This document shows, piece by piece, positions 44,711 to 55,839 of a stretch of DNA of 64,000 nucleotides (its first letter is position 1; each line of letters starts with the position of its first letter). A program made the translations under genes and the position numbers. The notes beneath the pieces were generated by a model. It was not told the origin of the DNA. It worked only from the letters and a program-made list of their open reading frames with translations, and made no database searches. The stretch comes from Pleurodeles waltl (taxonomy: Eukaryota > Chordata > Amphibia > Caudata > Salamandridae), in the NCBI RefSeq assembly GCF_031143425.1, contig NC_090437.1, positions 1,179,772,863-1,179,836,862 on the forward strand, given 5' to 3'.

Positions 44711-45439
44711 ATGTGGCGAGGGAGGGCCCCATCTGTTTACAGACCCCTGGTTGATTTGGAAACTATGGAGGAACGTCACATCATTGTCACCTACAGACTC
44801 AATAGAGCTACTGCCCAGGACCTTGCATTAATGGATCCTGTACTGAAACCGGCTCATCGAAATCAGCATGCCATCCCTACAACTGTGCAAGTGCTATCTG
44901 TACTCCATTTATTGGCTACAGGCTCATTTCAGGTGACAGTGGGCATGGGTGCAGGGGTCTTACAGCCAATGTTCAGCCTCATCTTGTCAACATTCCTGGA
45001 TGCATTCATCCAACACCTGCAAATATATGTCCAGTTTCCCCAAAGGGCTGAACTTCCCTAGTGATTCTGTCTACCCCAACTTGCAATGGCTTCTGACACC
45101 TGTGAGGAATCTCAGGACAGATGCAAAGAGGAATTATAATGAGGCCCATGGACGTACTAGGAGGGCGATTGAGCACAATATAGGTCTCCTGAAGGCTAGT
45201 TTTCGTTGCCTCCATCTCTCTGGTGGATCCCTGTGCTATTTCCCTGACAAGGTGTGTAAGGTAAAGTGACCTGCTGCATGCTGCACAACTTGGCTGTGAG
45301 GAAAGCTATCCCCCTTCTGGAAGAGGAGGGTGCAGTCCAACCATCCCAGAAACCTCAGAGAGGGGATGAGAGTGATGGTGAGGAAGAAGAGGGGGGAGAT
45401 CTCAACTCCAGGAACCAGCTTATCTGCCTATACGTCTAG
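44711..45439 (+). pseudogene. Harbinger DDE transposase with internal deletion
   Basis: The start ATG at 44711 follows a strong acceptor (TTCTTTCCTCCCCCATAG ending at 44700), so it is the first coding exon. The N-terminus reads VYRPLVDLETMEE, VTYRLNRATAQDLAL and SVLHLLATGSFQ, as in HARBI1-like helix-turn-helix regions. A stop follows PQRAELP at 45059-45061. The text resumes in another frame as SDSVYPNLQWLLTPVRN (the second catalytic Asp block) and GRTRRAIEHNIGLLKASF (the third, Glu). The first Asp block, normally DxTH, is absent, so part of the catalytic domain is deleted. Another shift near 45262 precedes VTCCMLHNLAVRKAI and an acidic tail ending at TAG 45437-45439. A polyadenylation signal AATAAA lies at 45634-45639. 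The transposase cuts the element ends. Confidence 0.8.
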
Positions 45440-45737
45440 TGACTATAAGGTACTGTTCAATGATGCTGATGTCTTCACTGCATTGTTTCAGTCTGACTCA
45501 TGTAATTGGTAATGTTGTGTCTATAGTCAGTGACACTGTTAACTGATGATTGAAGGGGAATGTGCCAGGAAACCCAGTATTACGTACAGTGTGACATCCT
45601 TCAGACACTACAGTCCGTTGGATCCCCTCCTGCAATAAAGGTATGATTATGTAATTGACTGGCTAAGGCATACACACTCACAATTCAATTGATATCTCAT
45701 ATTGACGAGGGACATACAATTTGAGTGCATAGGTGTA

Positions 45738-47518
45738 TTTATTAAATGGCAAAATATACATATTTCGTGGGACAGTGATAGGGAGGGGGCACATGGTGCA
45801 AATCCATACTCAGGTACATATGCTCAGCTGTTGGTAGCACTGGGTTTTGGTCCATGTGGCCATTGGTAGATGGTGTGATGGCAGTGGCATGTCAACAAGG
45901 GAGCACAGTGGCACACAAGGGAGACAGTTCAGGGTAGAGTCACTTCCTAGCAGAGGGCATGGTCTTGGCTGGTGTTTCAGTGGCATGTCTGGGTCTGAGG
46001 GCACGTTTGTGTAGCTGGAGCTGGGCTGCAGGTGTAGGAGTGCTGGTCTCCTGTGTGTCCTCTGGCAGTGCAACCAGTCCGGTAGCTGCTGCAGATGTAG
46101 AGGGCAGGGCAGTGTCCTGGCTAGTGGTGGGGGCTTGCAGGTGGGGGGGGGACTCAGGCTGGCTGTGGTACTAGTGATGCAGCACCCTTGCAATGGAAGC
46201 CATGGTGGCATTGAGCTGTTTCCATTGCTCCATGGCCTCCTGGTGGTTTGCTACCTGCAGCCTCTGATTCTACTCCAAGGTGGCCATGATCTGACCCATC
46301 CTGTCCTGGGTATGGTGGTATGCTCCTAGAACCTCAGGTATCACCTCCTGGGCTGCTGCATCCATCCTTTGGCCACCCCCCTGGCTAACTGATACCCTCC
46401 CACTGGCACTAGTCCCCGGTACCTGTGTCCCCTGCACAGGTCTGGCAGTCCCACTTGCACTGGGCCCTTCATCATCCTTCCTGTTGGTGTGTGGAGACTC
46501 TGGCCTCTGTACATGTGGGCCACCAGTCTGTGGCCAGGAGACACTGGTGTGGGGTCATTTGGCCAGAGCTGATGATGGTGGCTGGGTAGTAGGGCTGTCA
46601 GTGGTATCCTGGGTGGGGCTGCTGGAGGTTGACAGTCCAGGACTGTGTGATGGGCCAGAGTATTCCTCAATTTCCAGACATCCCTCTGCACTCTCCTGAG
46701 TGGGACCTCTGTCTTCAGGTGGGGCGCTGGCACTCCTTGGCGTTTCCGTACGGGTAGCATGGGTGGTGGTTCCTGTGGGGGGGAATGGACATGTGGGTTT
46801 CAGGTACTTTTTCGACAATTGCTGCACTGTTCTGCCCTATTTTGTGCTTATATTCCCCTGTCGTGGCATGCCAGGTCCCTTCGTGTGCATTTCTTTGCAC
46901 TTTTATGAGGAGGGTGGAGGTGCATTGTGGGTGCTGTAGTGCCACTGGGAATCCATGCAGGGGTAGGTGACTGTGCACAGGGGGCAGGATAGGGGTCTGT
47001 TTGGGGGATAGTGGGCATGCAGGGTAGTTGGATGTGGGTTTTGTGGACTAGCTGGGGATGGGGTCCTGGTGGTAGTGAGAGGGGTGGGGTGATACATGCA
47101 TTATAGGTGGGGTGACTGTTATAGTATAGTAGTTGACTTACCCGAGTCCAGTCCGCCAGTGAGTCCAGTGATGCCCTCCTGGTGCAGGATAGCCAGGACC
47201 TTCTCCTCCTAGTTGGGGTATTCGGGGGTGTAGGCGAGGGACTGCCACCAGTGTTTTGTACGGCGCTGTTGTGCCTGGACGCCATTGACCAAACCTTCCC
47301 GCGCAGGTCGTTCCATCTCTTCCGGATGTCATCCCTTGTGCGTGGATGGTTTCCCACTGCATTAACCTTGTTGACTATTGTCTGCCATAGCTCCATCTTC
47401 CTGACCATAGGTGTCTGCTGCACCTGTGCCCGAATAGTTGTGGCTTGACCATGAGTATTTTGTCCATCATGGTCCTTAGCTCCCTATCTGTGAAGCTGGG
47501 GTGCTTAGGGGGTGCCAT
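45738..47518 (-). pseudogene. Harbinger Myb/SANT-like protein gene 2 (minus strand)
   Basis: ATG at 47518 opens MAPPKHPSFTDREL and TMMDKILMVKPQLFG. A one-base shift near 47425 precedes QQTPMVRKMELWQTIVNKVN and HPRTRDDIRKRWNDLRGKV (47423-47290), a Myb/SANT-like helix-turn-helix with basic tail. The rest is Pro/Ser/Thr-rich (about 46830-46400), and a helical C-terminal piece (QRMDAAAQEVI and NHQEAMEQWKQ, about 46370-46220) is readable in shifted frames. AATAAA reads on the minus strand at 45743-45738. It converges on the transposase and lies beside the right terminus. The protein clearly differs from gene 1 but has the same type of domain. Confidence 0.6.
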
Positions 47519-48116
47519 GGTGTGTGTTGTGGGTGGTGTGTTGTGGGTGTATTGGTGAGGGTGTTGTTGTGTGGTTGTGTGTGTGGCTTATACAGTTGTT
47601 TGGGGTTTGTATGAGTTTTGGTGGTGTATTTGTGTGTGTGACTTGTACGATGTTGTGTTTATTGTATGCGTGTTGTGTTGTCAATCTCAGTCGTGCTCTT
47701 GGCGATGCAAAGGATTGTGGGTTATGTGTGTGAGTGTTTTATAGTGTTGTGGATGTGTGTCAAGTGTGTGGGTTTCAAAGTTGCCAATGTGTGCATTTGA
47801 TGTTGGTGGGTCCCATCGCTGGCCGTGACGGTCCGTACCACCAATGATTGTTAGGCATCCACTATCCGCCACACTGATTTGTGCTTCATTATTTGGTGGC
47901 TGGAGAATTTTTCTGCATGGCTGTGGCGGGGTGGAGTGCACTGCCTTTCTGCTATTGTAGGTCCTGGCGGTGGGTGGAGGTTGCAGGATTTTTTGAGGTT
48001 TTACTTTTTGGCACCATTATTCAGCGGTGTGAAGTCTACTGCCACAGGCGGTCTTCTGTTCACCGTTGCCATGGCAGTCGACGGTGATTACCGCCAAGTT
48101 CATAATGAGGGCCTAT

Positions 48117-48290
48117 ATCTGTTTACCATTAAGGCTGACCTTTTGTTTGTTTTAGTTATGGAAGCATATAATCAATATTTGACTTGACATTTATTGCCAC
48201 GTTTGGTGTTGCTTGTGCTTCAGTATCTGCATTGTGTGCTAGTGCTGTTCTATTTTATAAACATAAGATAAGATACTATAAAATCTCTAG
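48117..48290. other. Short unassigned gap
   Basis: DNA right of the Harbinger element, before L1-like sequence resumes. AT-rich, no frame of interest. Confidence 0.4.
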
Positions 48291-49196
48291 TCACTCACTA
48301 TAGGGTAGAGAAACTTTGCACCAGATCCATCAACACAAGGGTCACACAGGTTAGCAGCATCAATTAGGTGCCCACAGGCCACCAAGGTCTTCCAGTAAGC
48401 CCAGCAGGGCCCCTCTAGTGGTGAGATCCAGAGGTCTATCAAACACTTGCAAGAGTTCCCATGTTATCTTGTGCCAGTGACGGCTCATCACAGGACAAGC
48501 CCACACCATGGGGCAAAAGTCTGTGTTTGGCACTAGACAATAGAAGCAGGTGACTTCGGAGCTTCAATTGGCCAAATTAAGTTGCTGGGAGGCCATATAG
48601 GTTAGTTGGAGGTAGTTAAGCTGAATCAACCTGAGGTTAATGTAGATAGCTGGCTCCCGGGGGCCATCCTAGCTCCTTTCCACTCAACCTTGTCTACCTC
48701 CCCAAGCTACAACTCCCCCTTCTGTCTCAGCGTGGTGAACCATTTTGGGGTATTGACCACCAAGGGTCAATAAATCTGGGATATAGTACCTGAGGCCAGC
48801 CTCTCAGTCAATAACTTAGCCTCAAAGGGCCTGAGCTCAGGTATGTGGGTGCCTAGGGGAATGTTAGTTGTAAGGGTATTGCAGATATTCGGGAAATTGG
48901 GTACAAAGGTTTTTACTGGTCCTGTAATTCTTAGAACATCAGCAGGCGGCCACCTGCCCAAACATCCCCATGAACAGTGACTCCTATCCTGTCCCATTCT
49001 TGAAACCCATCCAGACCTGTGGTGTGACACAACCAGGCTCCCTGCCATAGTGGGATAATCAGCTTCAACCTACAGTTCCAGCCTGTACACTGTAGCATTT
49101 CTCTCCAGCACAAGAAGATCACTTAGGTGACCTCAGGAAGGGAGTTGGGGCTTTGTGTTCCATTCCGTAGATTCTTTTTCATGGCAGTCTCTAGGG
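48290..49196 (-). pseudogene. L1-type LINE ORF2 C-terminal fragment
   Basis: On the minus strand the C-terminal Cys/His segment is recognisable: SSEVTCFYCLVPNTDFCPMVW, then CPVMSRHWHKI and ELLQVFDRPLDLTTRGALLG (about 48570-48410). Upstream lies KLIIPLWQGAW and a KTFVPNFPNICNTL block (49080-48860). The fragment is the last part of ORF2 and is 5'-truncated. A hAT MITE interrupts it at 49197, with similar DNA possibly continuing beyond 49708. Stops are frequent. Confidence 0.55.
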
Positions 49197-49699
49197 CAGC
49201 GGTACTCAAACTTTTAAATGCTGCATCCACCCCGAGGAAAAAAAAAAATCTTTGGGCCCCCTCTCTTAATTTTTCACAATTATTCTATTAAATTGGCAAT
49301 GTTTAAATATGTCTTGACTTATTTTAATGTTGCAATTAAGTTCTGGTACTGGTTTAAAAATGCAATCAAATACATGATAACAGGCATACTATACTGGTCA
49401 GGCAGAGCTTACTAACATGTAAAGTATCCACAGTGCAATCATTAGAAGTGGCGGCGGGGGTTTTAAAGAGTATTTGGAGTCCCTTCCCTTTTGGCACGTA
49501 CTACCAGTTTGGATGTAAATGACAAAACATGTTAGTGGTAACCCATTACAGAGTGGTTTACTGTCGCTTATTTTTTAAGCTTAAAACAAAGCTCTGTTAT
49601 CAGCATAATGCTTCTCATGGCCAGAGTGTGGCATCCCCTCACCCCCCCAGAATTACTTAAGGCCACCCTAGGGGGCCGCCCACAGTTTGAAGCCTCCTG
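49197..49699. mobile_element. hAT-type MITE with 8 bp target duplication
   Basis: A 503 bp element with CAG...CTG ends. The left end is CAGCGGTACTCAAACTTTT. The right end inverted is CAGGAGGCTTCAAACTGTGG. Flanking octamers are CTCTAGGG (49189-49196) and CTCAAGGG (49700-49707), an 8 bp duplication with one mismatch, the length typical of hAT. It has no coding sequence. It lies within L1-like sequence. Confidence 0.75.
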
Positions 49700-49707
49700 C
49701 TCAAGGG

Positions 49708-50690
49708 GCTAGTGGCCTCAGATAGGTAGTGATGCTGACAAGAATGGGGAAGTGGTGTAGGACAAATGGTGGTGTCTATTGAGGAGTCTGTGTCTGGAAC
49801 AACCTTGAGTCTGGTTGTGGCCCCTGTGATCTGAATGCATTGTAGAAACCTACTGAAACAAGCATTTCCTCCTCACCTCCCAACTGCCCCACCCCATACT
49901 TCTATAACCCCAAAGCATTTGTCACCCTAAACTTAACCCTAACATAAACCCTCAAGAAATAGCCGAAAAGTCATACAATGGAAACCTCATCTGTTGCAGG
50001 ATTCTCTTGCAAGCAATTGCCATATTGTCTTATTCTCAGTGAATGCAGCTCTTCTGTTGAGGCCGACTAGTCTCCCCAGTGAAGTTCTAGTGGCAGTGGT
50101 CCACTGGGTCACCCAGGTTGGTTCACAGGAACCTCAGTCTGGGAGCAAAGAAGCCTGTTGTGCATGAGCCTTGGTTATCCCCCATTGCCTCCAGTGCCAC
50201 CCCTCTGATTCAGATCCAGTAGAGCCTGTGTGGCCGCTGGTGTGAGCATGGCATCCATATGATCTTGTGTGCCTATTCCTAGGCAGTTTTAGTGTCAGGA
50301 TGAGGCGGACCTCACCGCAGTCGATCCTCCATGCCTCCAGCTCCAGCTGTACCACGGTGATTCCTTCTCTCCACTGCCTTTCCCAGGCCTGCTTGAATGT
50401 TTCAAAGAAGTACGTTTTCAGAGGCAAAGATCTCTTTAAATTTTGCTGGGAAATGTACCATATACTGGAGGTATTAGAGCTTTTGTTTGACTTCATTGAA
50501 GGAACATCTACCTTTTGGACCACCCTGGTGATGCCCATTGAAATCATGATGCATGCGTTTTGAAAGCGGAGGTCAGAGTGCTTCAGTGCCTCTGGGGGTA
50601 CATCATCTCTATTCTGAAAGTTGAGTGTTTGGGCTGTGAATGGGCAGGTCGGCACCCCGTGAGGAGACCAGGGAATCTATGTGCTCATTC
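49708..50690. other. Unassigned, possibly further L1-like sequence
   Basis: Right of the hAT MITE no RT block is recognisable. The minus frame at 50655-50134 is 173 codons but its composition fits no known family that I recognise. I cannot support a gene. Confidence 0.3.
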
Positions 50691-51620
50691 CTTTTCAAAC
50701 CACAGTGAAAGCATGCTATCTGGGATCTAAGACATACCAATTGCTGTGTGCTTGGCCCAAAAGCCAGCTGCTGAGGTCCAAGTTCCAGGTGTCTCCCAGA
50801 CCGCTTGCCCAAAGGCAGCATGAGCTTCCAGGCCCTGTCGGTAAAAATGAACTTGTGTTGCTTCGCCGATATCGGTTTTGGCTTCTGGCTAACCTTGGGG
50901 GCTGGACACAGAAGCTGGCACGTAGAAGGGTGGACGGCAAGGCCTCCCTCCCAAAGCCTTGTTAGGTTCTGGGGACCCCACTCTCCAGGGTTGTTGTTTT
51001 TTTTAATTAAAGGTGCTGGGGCCACATGGCCCACCCTCCCCGAGCTTTGTTAGGCTAAAGGGACACCAGGGCAACCATAAAGATGGTTGCCCTGGTGCCC
51101 ACCCAGAGCATCCACCATTAGGGGCGATGGGAAAGCCCCAACACCCATGCATCCCCAGCAGGCTCCTCAAATGCATCTGGAGCCGGCATTGCTCCAGCCT
51201 AGAGTGAGCAGCTACTATTGCTGCTTTCTCTCCAGGCAGGAGCAATATTTAAATATTTTTCCCTGCTCGCATCAGTGAGGGCAGGGAAAGAGGTGAAAAG
51301 CCTGTTCCAACTGGCAGGAGAATTTTAAAGGTCCAGATAGCTGGGAGCAGACTTTTTGTTTGCTCTCGTTTGGTTGGAGATTCATATATGCTCCCGCCAA
51401 GGGGGAGCAAACACATATTTCCCTGCCTACATCAGTGCAGGCAAGGAAACCGCTATGTCCCAGGGATGGGCTGTTAAGGTCATAGCTAATGAGCTAGCCT
51501 CAGGGGATGGGGTCTAGCTCAATTTTAATTACTTTAGAATTAGAGGCCCCAGAGAATGAGGTCCCTGGGGCCATTCGAGTTTCGGAGAGGAGAGCCATGT
51601 CTGAGCCCACCCTATGCCTC
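50690..51620. repeat. Unclassified interspersed repeat with internal near-duplicate
   Basis: GGCCTCCCTCCCAAAGCCTTG and CCACCCTCCCCGAGCTTTG share wording (50940 and 51030), each followed by a short G-rich or A-rich stretch. Two similar blocks with GGAGCAA, ATTT and TTTCCCTGCC recur (51240-51290 and 51404-51450). It reads like a non-coding repeat. No frame looks real. Confidence 0.4.
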
Positions 51621-52269
51621 TGATGGGTCGGGGAGGGAGCTGCATAGTCCCCGCCCAATATTTATTAATTTCAGCCCTGGTTGTGGGCTCCCTGGAACCT
51701 GTCATGGCTCGAGGAGGAAGGGAGCATGTAATTGACATAAATTTGGGAAAAGTGTCAGAAAATACATCTGTGGCCACGCTAATTGTTTCCTGCCTACCAC
51801 AGAGAATCAAATGTGTCAATTAAATAAGGAAAAAGGCAAATCTCTTTTTCTAGGAATATACAGTGACCCAGCCTTACTGACAAACATAGGCTCAACCTCT
51901 TAGCATACACAACTTTGTAAATGTGGTATTTTCAAAATTAGAATAAAAAATCCAACTTTACCATTAAAGAGGATTTTAAATTACAATACATTTGAGCATA
52001 AACATTATTTATCTATTGGCTCCCAATCTGAAGTTAACACGTGTTAATTCAAATAAGATAACCCATTGTTTGAAGGAGAAAGCATAAGCACTTTAGTAAT
52101 GGTTGGAATGCGAAAATTGCACAGAACTTAATGTCAACAAAAGCAGGTTCAGCAACTATTTGGAAGTGAAGCCAAAATGTTTGGGGGAATCACATTCCAA
52201 GGATAACAAGTCTAACATGTCCCCCCCCCCAGATGAAAGCAGGGAGTACTACCTAACCTCATGGTAGTT
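51621..52269. other. No recognisable gene
   Basis: AT-rich stretch with poly-C at 52223-52232. It precedes the Gypsy RNase H remnant. No resemblance noted. Confidence 0.4.
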
Positions 52270-52860
52270 CTCATCACTAAGGAGGTAAACCCTGCATAGA
52301 CCATCAGCATTGGTGTGGTCAGCCCCAGAGTGATTTTCCACAATAAAGTCCATTCCTGTAGGGAGATGGAAAACCTCAATGTTTGGGATTCTCACCCCTC
52401 ATCTGCATTGGCAATCTGAAGGGTCTGTGGTATATCTGAACTTGGAAATAAGTCCCAAACAAGTATGGTCTCAACATCTTTATTGCCCAGACCACTACAA
52501 TGGCTTCCCTTTCCATGACAATCAAATTATTTTCCTTGGGAAGTAGCCTCCTTCTGATGAAGGCTGTAGGTTAATCCAAGCTCTTATCGTTTAGCTGTAC
52601 GATAACCCCCATGACATGCTCAGATGCATCTGTTTGGATAATGAATTATTTGGATATGTTACGTGCCATGAGCACTGTTGCTATGTACATGGCCTCCTTC
52701 AAGCTGTCAAAGGTGTTCTGGCACATCTTCGTCCAGATCAACTTCTTAGTCTGCTTCTTTGAGGTCAACTCCGTCAAGGGGGCAACAATCCCTTGACAAA
52801 TATCCCGTAGTAATCGGTTAGGCCCACAAATGCTCTCACGTCAGTCCCAGAGCCCACTAT
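52270..52860 (-). pseudogene. Gypsy (Ty3-type) RT thumb/RNase H remnant
   Basis: The minus strand reads DVRAFVGLTDYYG, the block after the RT palm, then TKMCQNTFDSLKEAMYIATV, then FIIQTDASEHVMGV (RNase H first Asp, TDAS) and TAFIRRRLLPKENNLIVMER, with EAIVVVWAIKMLRPYLFG. This order is typical of Ty3/Gypsy pol. Frameshifts and stops break it near 52795 and 52580. No RT catalytic YxDD upstream is readable, so the RT core was deleted. Beyond it on the sense side lie the gag-like leader and primer site at 53740. Confidence 0.7.
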
Positions 52861-53199
52861 GAAGGTATTTTTAAGGTTTACACTGTTCCAGCACTAGAGT
52901 GAGGATTAGCAGCAAGTTTCCCCGAAGCCGACTGTCCAAAAATCAGTCTTACCCACACCTTGCGGAATTTGAGCTCCCAGAGTTTGTGAGTATGTCCTTT
53001 CCACAAGTGCTGGAGCAGCAGCAGCTGATGCAGGTCTGGTTGCTTCATGCAGCCCATGTGGTCAGGGAATAATCACTTAACATCGTGCCTCAACAGTGAC
53101 TGGAGGTTCTCGGTGGCTCCTCTATGTGTGGTAAGCCTCTAGTTCATCCTGGTATGGTGGGAGTGTGATATGAATCTCCTGGTGTAAATCTTTCATCCC

Positions 53200-53725
53200 G
53201 ATTGGCATGGTGAAGTCCTCAGTAGTGGCCCTTCCTGGCATAGGGGGTCAGGATCCCTTACCAGACAAGGGCCCGTACCGTACAGCAGTTTTCTCATGGC
53301 AGCCCCTCCTGGCACATAGGGCTGCTGCTTTCAACTGCTCATGTGCTCCGGCCCTATCGGTACAGAGAAGCACACAATAGCCCTTCTCTGGCATACGAGG
53401 ATCATTGACTTTGTTCTGCACAGGAGCAATGAGTGGAATAACCACCTCCTAACACCTTGCAAAGGGAATCTACTCAAAAGGGCTTCCCACTGCACCTCGC
53501 TCCCTCCAATGCTCTGCACACTGGTATTCACAAGCAAGCAGGCTCCAGGGCAGGTGGTCTTGGATCGACTGGTTGATGTCTCCTCACCCATCAGGGAGAC
53601 TAGCAGGCCTTGGTCCCCAGTTCTTCTCACAAGCAGTCTTGCAGAGCTTCCCATCCTCACAGAACTCATCAAACTGCTTGACAGATTACAATTTCTGAGA
53701 TCTCAAGCTTTCCTTCTTAAGTCCC
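53200..53725 (-). other. Leader/gag-like segment following the primer site
   Basis: On the minus strand this is downstream of the primer site. Overlapping frames of 65-130 codons on both strands show no zinc knuckle or capsid block. Repeated words such as CAGAGAAGGGC and CTGTACCGATAGGGCC hint at partial duplication. I place it as Gypsy leader only by position. Confidence 0.35.
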
Positions 53726-53741
53726 TTTCCTGACACCAAAT
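53726..53741 (-). other. Primer-binding-site-like sequence (tRNA-Leu type)
   Basis: The minus strand reads TACA, TT, then TGGTGTCAGGAAAGGG. The TGG start and GTGTCAGGA continuation complement the 3' end of vertebrate tRNA-Leu (TCCTGACACCA), the usual minus-strand primer for many retroelements. The neighbouring ACA fits the end of a long terminal repeat. Identification rests on 11-12 matched bases. Confidence 0.5.
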
Positions 53742-54455
53742 GTAATTTAGAGTCTCAGTCACTGACATTTGCATTGGGGGTGGGTCTGATCTTTTCACGT
53801 ACCCATGGCTCTGCTCTCTTTTTCCTCTTAAAAACAGCGTATCACAGCAGGAGTGACTCCAAAGCCGATAGCCCCAACACACAGGCCATGGGAGTGGTCA
53901 CAGCTGGATGTCAGCCACAGTGAAATGTGCATCAAAAGATTAGCCCATGGCCCCAGCCCTACTTCTTATGATTCTCTTATCAGTCCCATCTCCTAGGCCC
54001 CTTCCATGTGGACTCTAAGTGAATCGAAGAGTACCCTATGAAGTGTACAGGGGAAACCTGGCACTCCCCTCTCCACTGTGTGGCCCAAATAGCTTACAGG
54101 AATGCAGCAACACACAAATCTGTCTTGGGGGATTTTGCTACCTCCTCTCCATGTTTCACCATGCTAGCCTGGGTCTCCAAAAATGGAACCCAGGTAATGT
54201 ACTATCCACAGGAACACATACACCCAGAGAATGTGAACAGCCTACAAGCATTGCACAGCACTGTATCCTTCATCTATGTACTGTACCACTCACAGGGACA
54301 CATACATCCAGCATATCCATTTAAACTGCACAGACTACACAGCACGTTATCCTTCATGCATTGTATCACTCATAGGCAGACATGCATGAAACATATGCAT
54401 TTACCATGCATGCACTGCACAGCACTACATATTCTATTTGTTGTACCAATCATAG
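53742..54455 (-). mobile_element. Candidate Gypsy LTR with internal tandem repeat
   Basis: On the minus strand the region ends in ...TTACA immediately before the primer-like site, and lies after integrase. It would therefore be an LTR between two partial Gypsy elements. It carries an 78-84 bp tandem array (54195-54455). The other LTR end is not clear. Confidence 0.35.
54195..54455. repeat. Tandem repeat, about 80 bp unit, about three copies
   Basis: Units open with CCTTCAT (54267, 54351) and hold TGTACCACTCACAGGGACACATAC or its variants, with TTGCACAGCACT-type ends. A partial fourth copy ends near 54455. Units differ by several substitutions. Confidence 0.65.
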
Positions 54456-54459
54456 GCCC

Positions 54460-55080
54460 ATTGGTTTGTGGTATAGGGTGTGGAGAACTTGTAGGTTACC
54501 CCACAGTTATCCTACAGTGACCTTATGCAGCCATGAACACAGTGCTCTGGTCAGCCACCATAGCCTTGGAGAAACCCACCCAGATAAAGATCCCCATCAG
54601 TGCCTGGGCCACTGCAGGCACAGTCAATCGCCTCAAGTTACCAAGTTACCAAGGGTGGTGACCCACCAACGCCAAGATGAATCTGTACAGGGAAGTCTTA
54701 AGGTCCAGGGGCCCAAAAAAAATGTTGATGGGCAATCTCTCAAAGGGGTCACTTGGAACAACATGAGGAACCAGAGGAGCAATCTTCCCCCTGACATCCG
54801 ACTGTCCTGTCAGGTGGGAAAGGACCTACAGAATGTTTCTGAGGTTGTTCTTATCCAGGGCCAATATAAGTGGGTAACCGACCTTTGCTAAAGTTTTGGC
54901 CTGCCTCAGATGTCCTGCTAGGGGTACATGATGAGCCTGCCCCAGCAGAAAGGCCCTGTATCACTTGGGGACCACTAGCACATGGTTTGCACCAGGCTCA
55001 GAACCCTTAGGATAATTTCCCCAACAGATCAGCTGATCACTTGAGGTGTTGTCAGTTGCTTGGGTCTGGCCTGCTGCTGT
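54460..55080 (-). pseudogene. Gypsy integrase remnant (zinc-binding and core)
   Basis: On the minus strand VPK, a stop, then YRAFLLGQAHHVPLAGHLRQ and AKTLAKVGYP is the H2C2 zinc-binding segment of integrase (about 54970-54880). PFERLPINIFFGPLDL and YRFILALVGHHP are the beginning of the core (54750-54650). AVAQALMGIFIWVGFSKAMVADQSTVF continues it, and a LYHKPMGL piece (54470) stands for the usual YHPQTDGL. Integrase inserts the cDNA into the genome. Stops and shifts throughout. It sits on the sense side of the protease block at 55640-55390. Confidence 0.7.
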
Positions 55081-55389
55081 AGGCCTGCAGTGTAAGCACT
55101 CCTTCTGTGTTTTGCAGAAGTTTGGTCAGGGCACCCTCATTCATTTTGCCATCCACCCAACTTGGATCTGTCTCCTATGGCAGCAATGTCTTTCCCAGTA
55201 GATTCTGGGTGTCATCCTCAGGTTCAGTCTAATCCCTGACACTGGGAATCTCAGGGCTAGTTTCCCAAGCCACCTACCCTTTCTTTTTTTGTCAGGTACC
55301 TGGGTCATTTTTCCAGGATCCAGGCCCTTTTGACTTCCCACTTGTGCTATTATGGAAGGTGTGGTAAGGCACATCCACTCCAGGGCAAC

Positions 55390-55640
55390 TCTAACATCTC
55401 CAGGTAGGACCAGATTGCCACCTCTTTCAAGATAGTATACTTCAGGTCATTACTAAGCAGGCACTCCACATGCATGGCTGGACTCACTGCTACTCTTACG
55501 GAGCATGAGACCCACCCCGCATTCAAAAGGAACCAGAGCCACAGTGATATGACTCTCATGGTTGTTGGCTATTTCAACCTGGTGGACCACATTATGGGCT
55601 ATCTGCTCTGAGGACACCAGATGACACTTAAAAGTAGTTA
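55390..55640 (-). pseudogene. Gypsy retropepsin-type protease end
   Basis: The block VSCSVRVAVSPAMHVECLLSNDL on the minus strand (55515-55440; split as VRVAVSP and VECLLSNDL) matches the C-terminal part of Gypsy proteases, where the usual form is CLLGNDL. RT and RNase H do not follow: the integrase comes next after about 300 bases, so the pol middle is deleted here. Resemblance is by eye. Confidence 0.45.
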
Positions 55641-55839
55641 TACTGGCACCAATGTTTCACAGACCCTTCATCCACTGCCAATTTATGGTAACCCACTACC
55701 TTTATAATTTTAGTATTGTTAGGCATGTGTGCCATCTCTCTGTCACCAGGTACATTAAGGTAACCTCTGCACTCCTCCCCAACTAACTAGGGCAATCTCC
55801 TCCCTGAGGACTACAATGGCCATCCCCATGAAAGATATA

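Larger units (their letters stand above)
40801..48113 (+). mobile_element. PIF/Harbinger DNA transposon, near full length
   Basis: Terminal inverted repeats: left GGTGGTCATTATGAACATGG (40801-40820), right inverted GGCCCTCATTATGAACTTGG, matching at 16 of 20 positions and continuing with a similar GTAAACACCG/GTAATCACCG block. TAT lies on both outer sides (40798-40800 and 48114-48116), a 3 bp duplication. The interior has a transposase on plus (44711-45439) and two Myb/SANT-like genes on minus (44119-41425 and 47518-45738). Each has a polyadenylation signal. Total length is 7313 bp. Frameshifts in all three genes make it non-autonomous now. Confidence 0.85.

Noticed and set aside
50134..50655. 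173-codon minus-strand frame
   Set aside because: No domain or family resemblance, and no supporting splice sites or neighbours, so not annotated as a gene.
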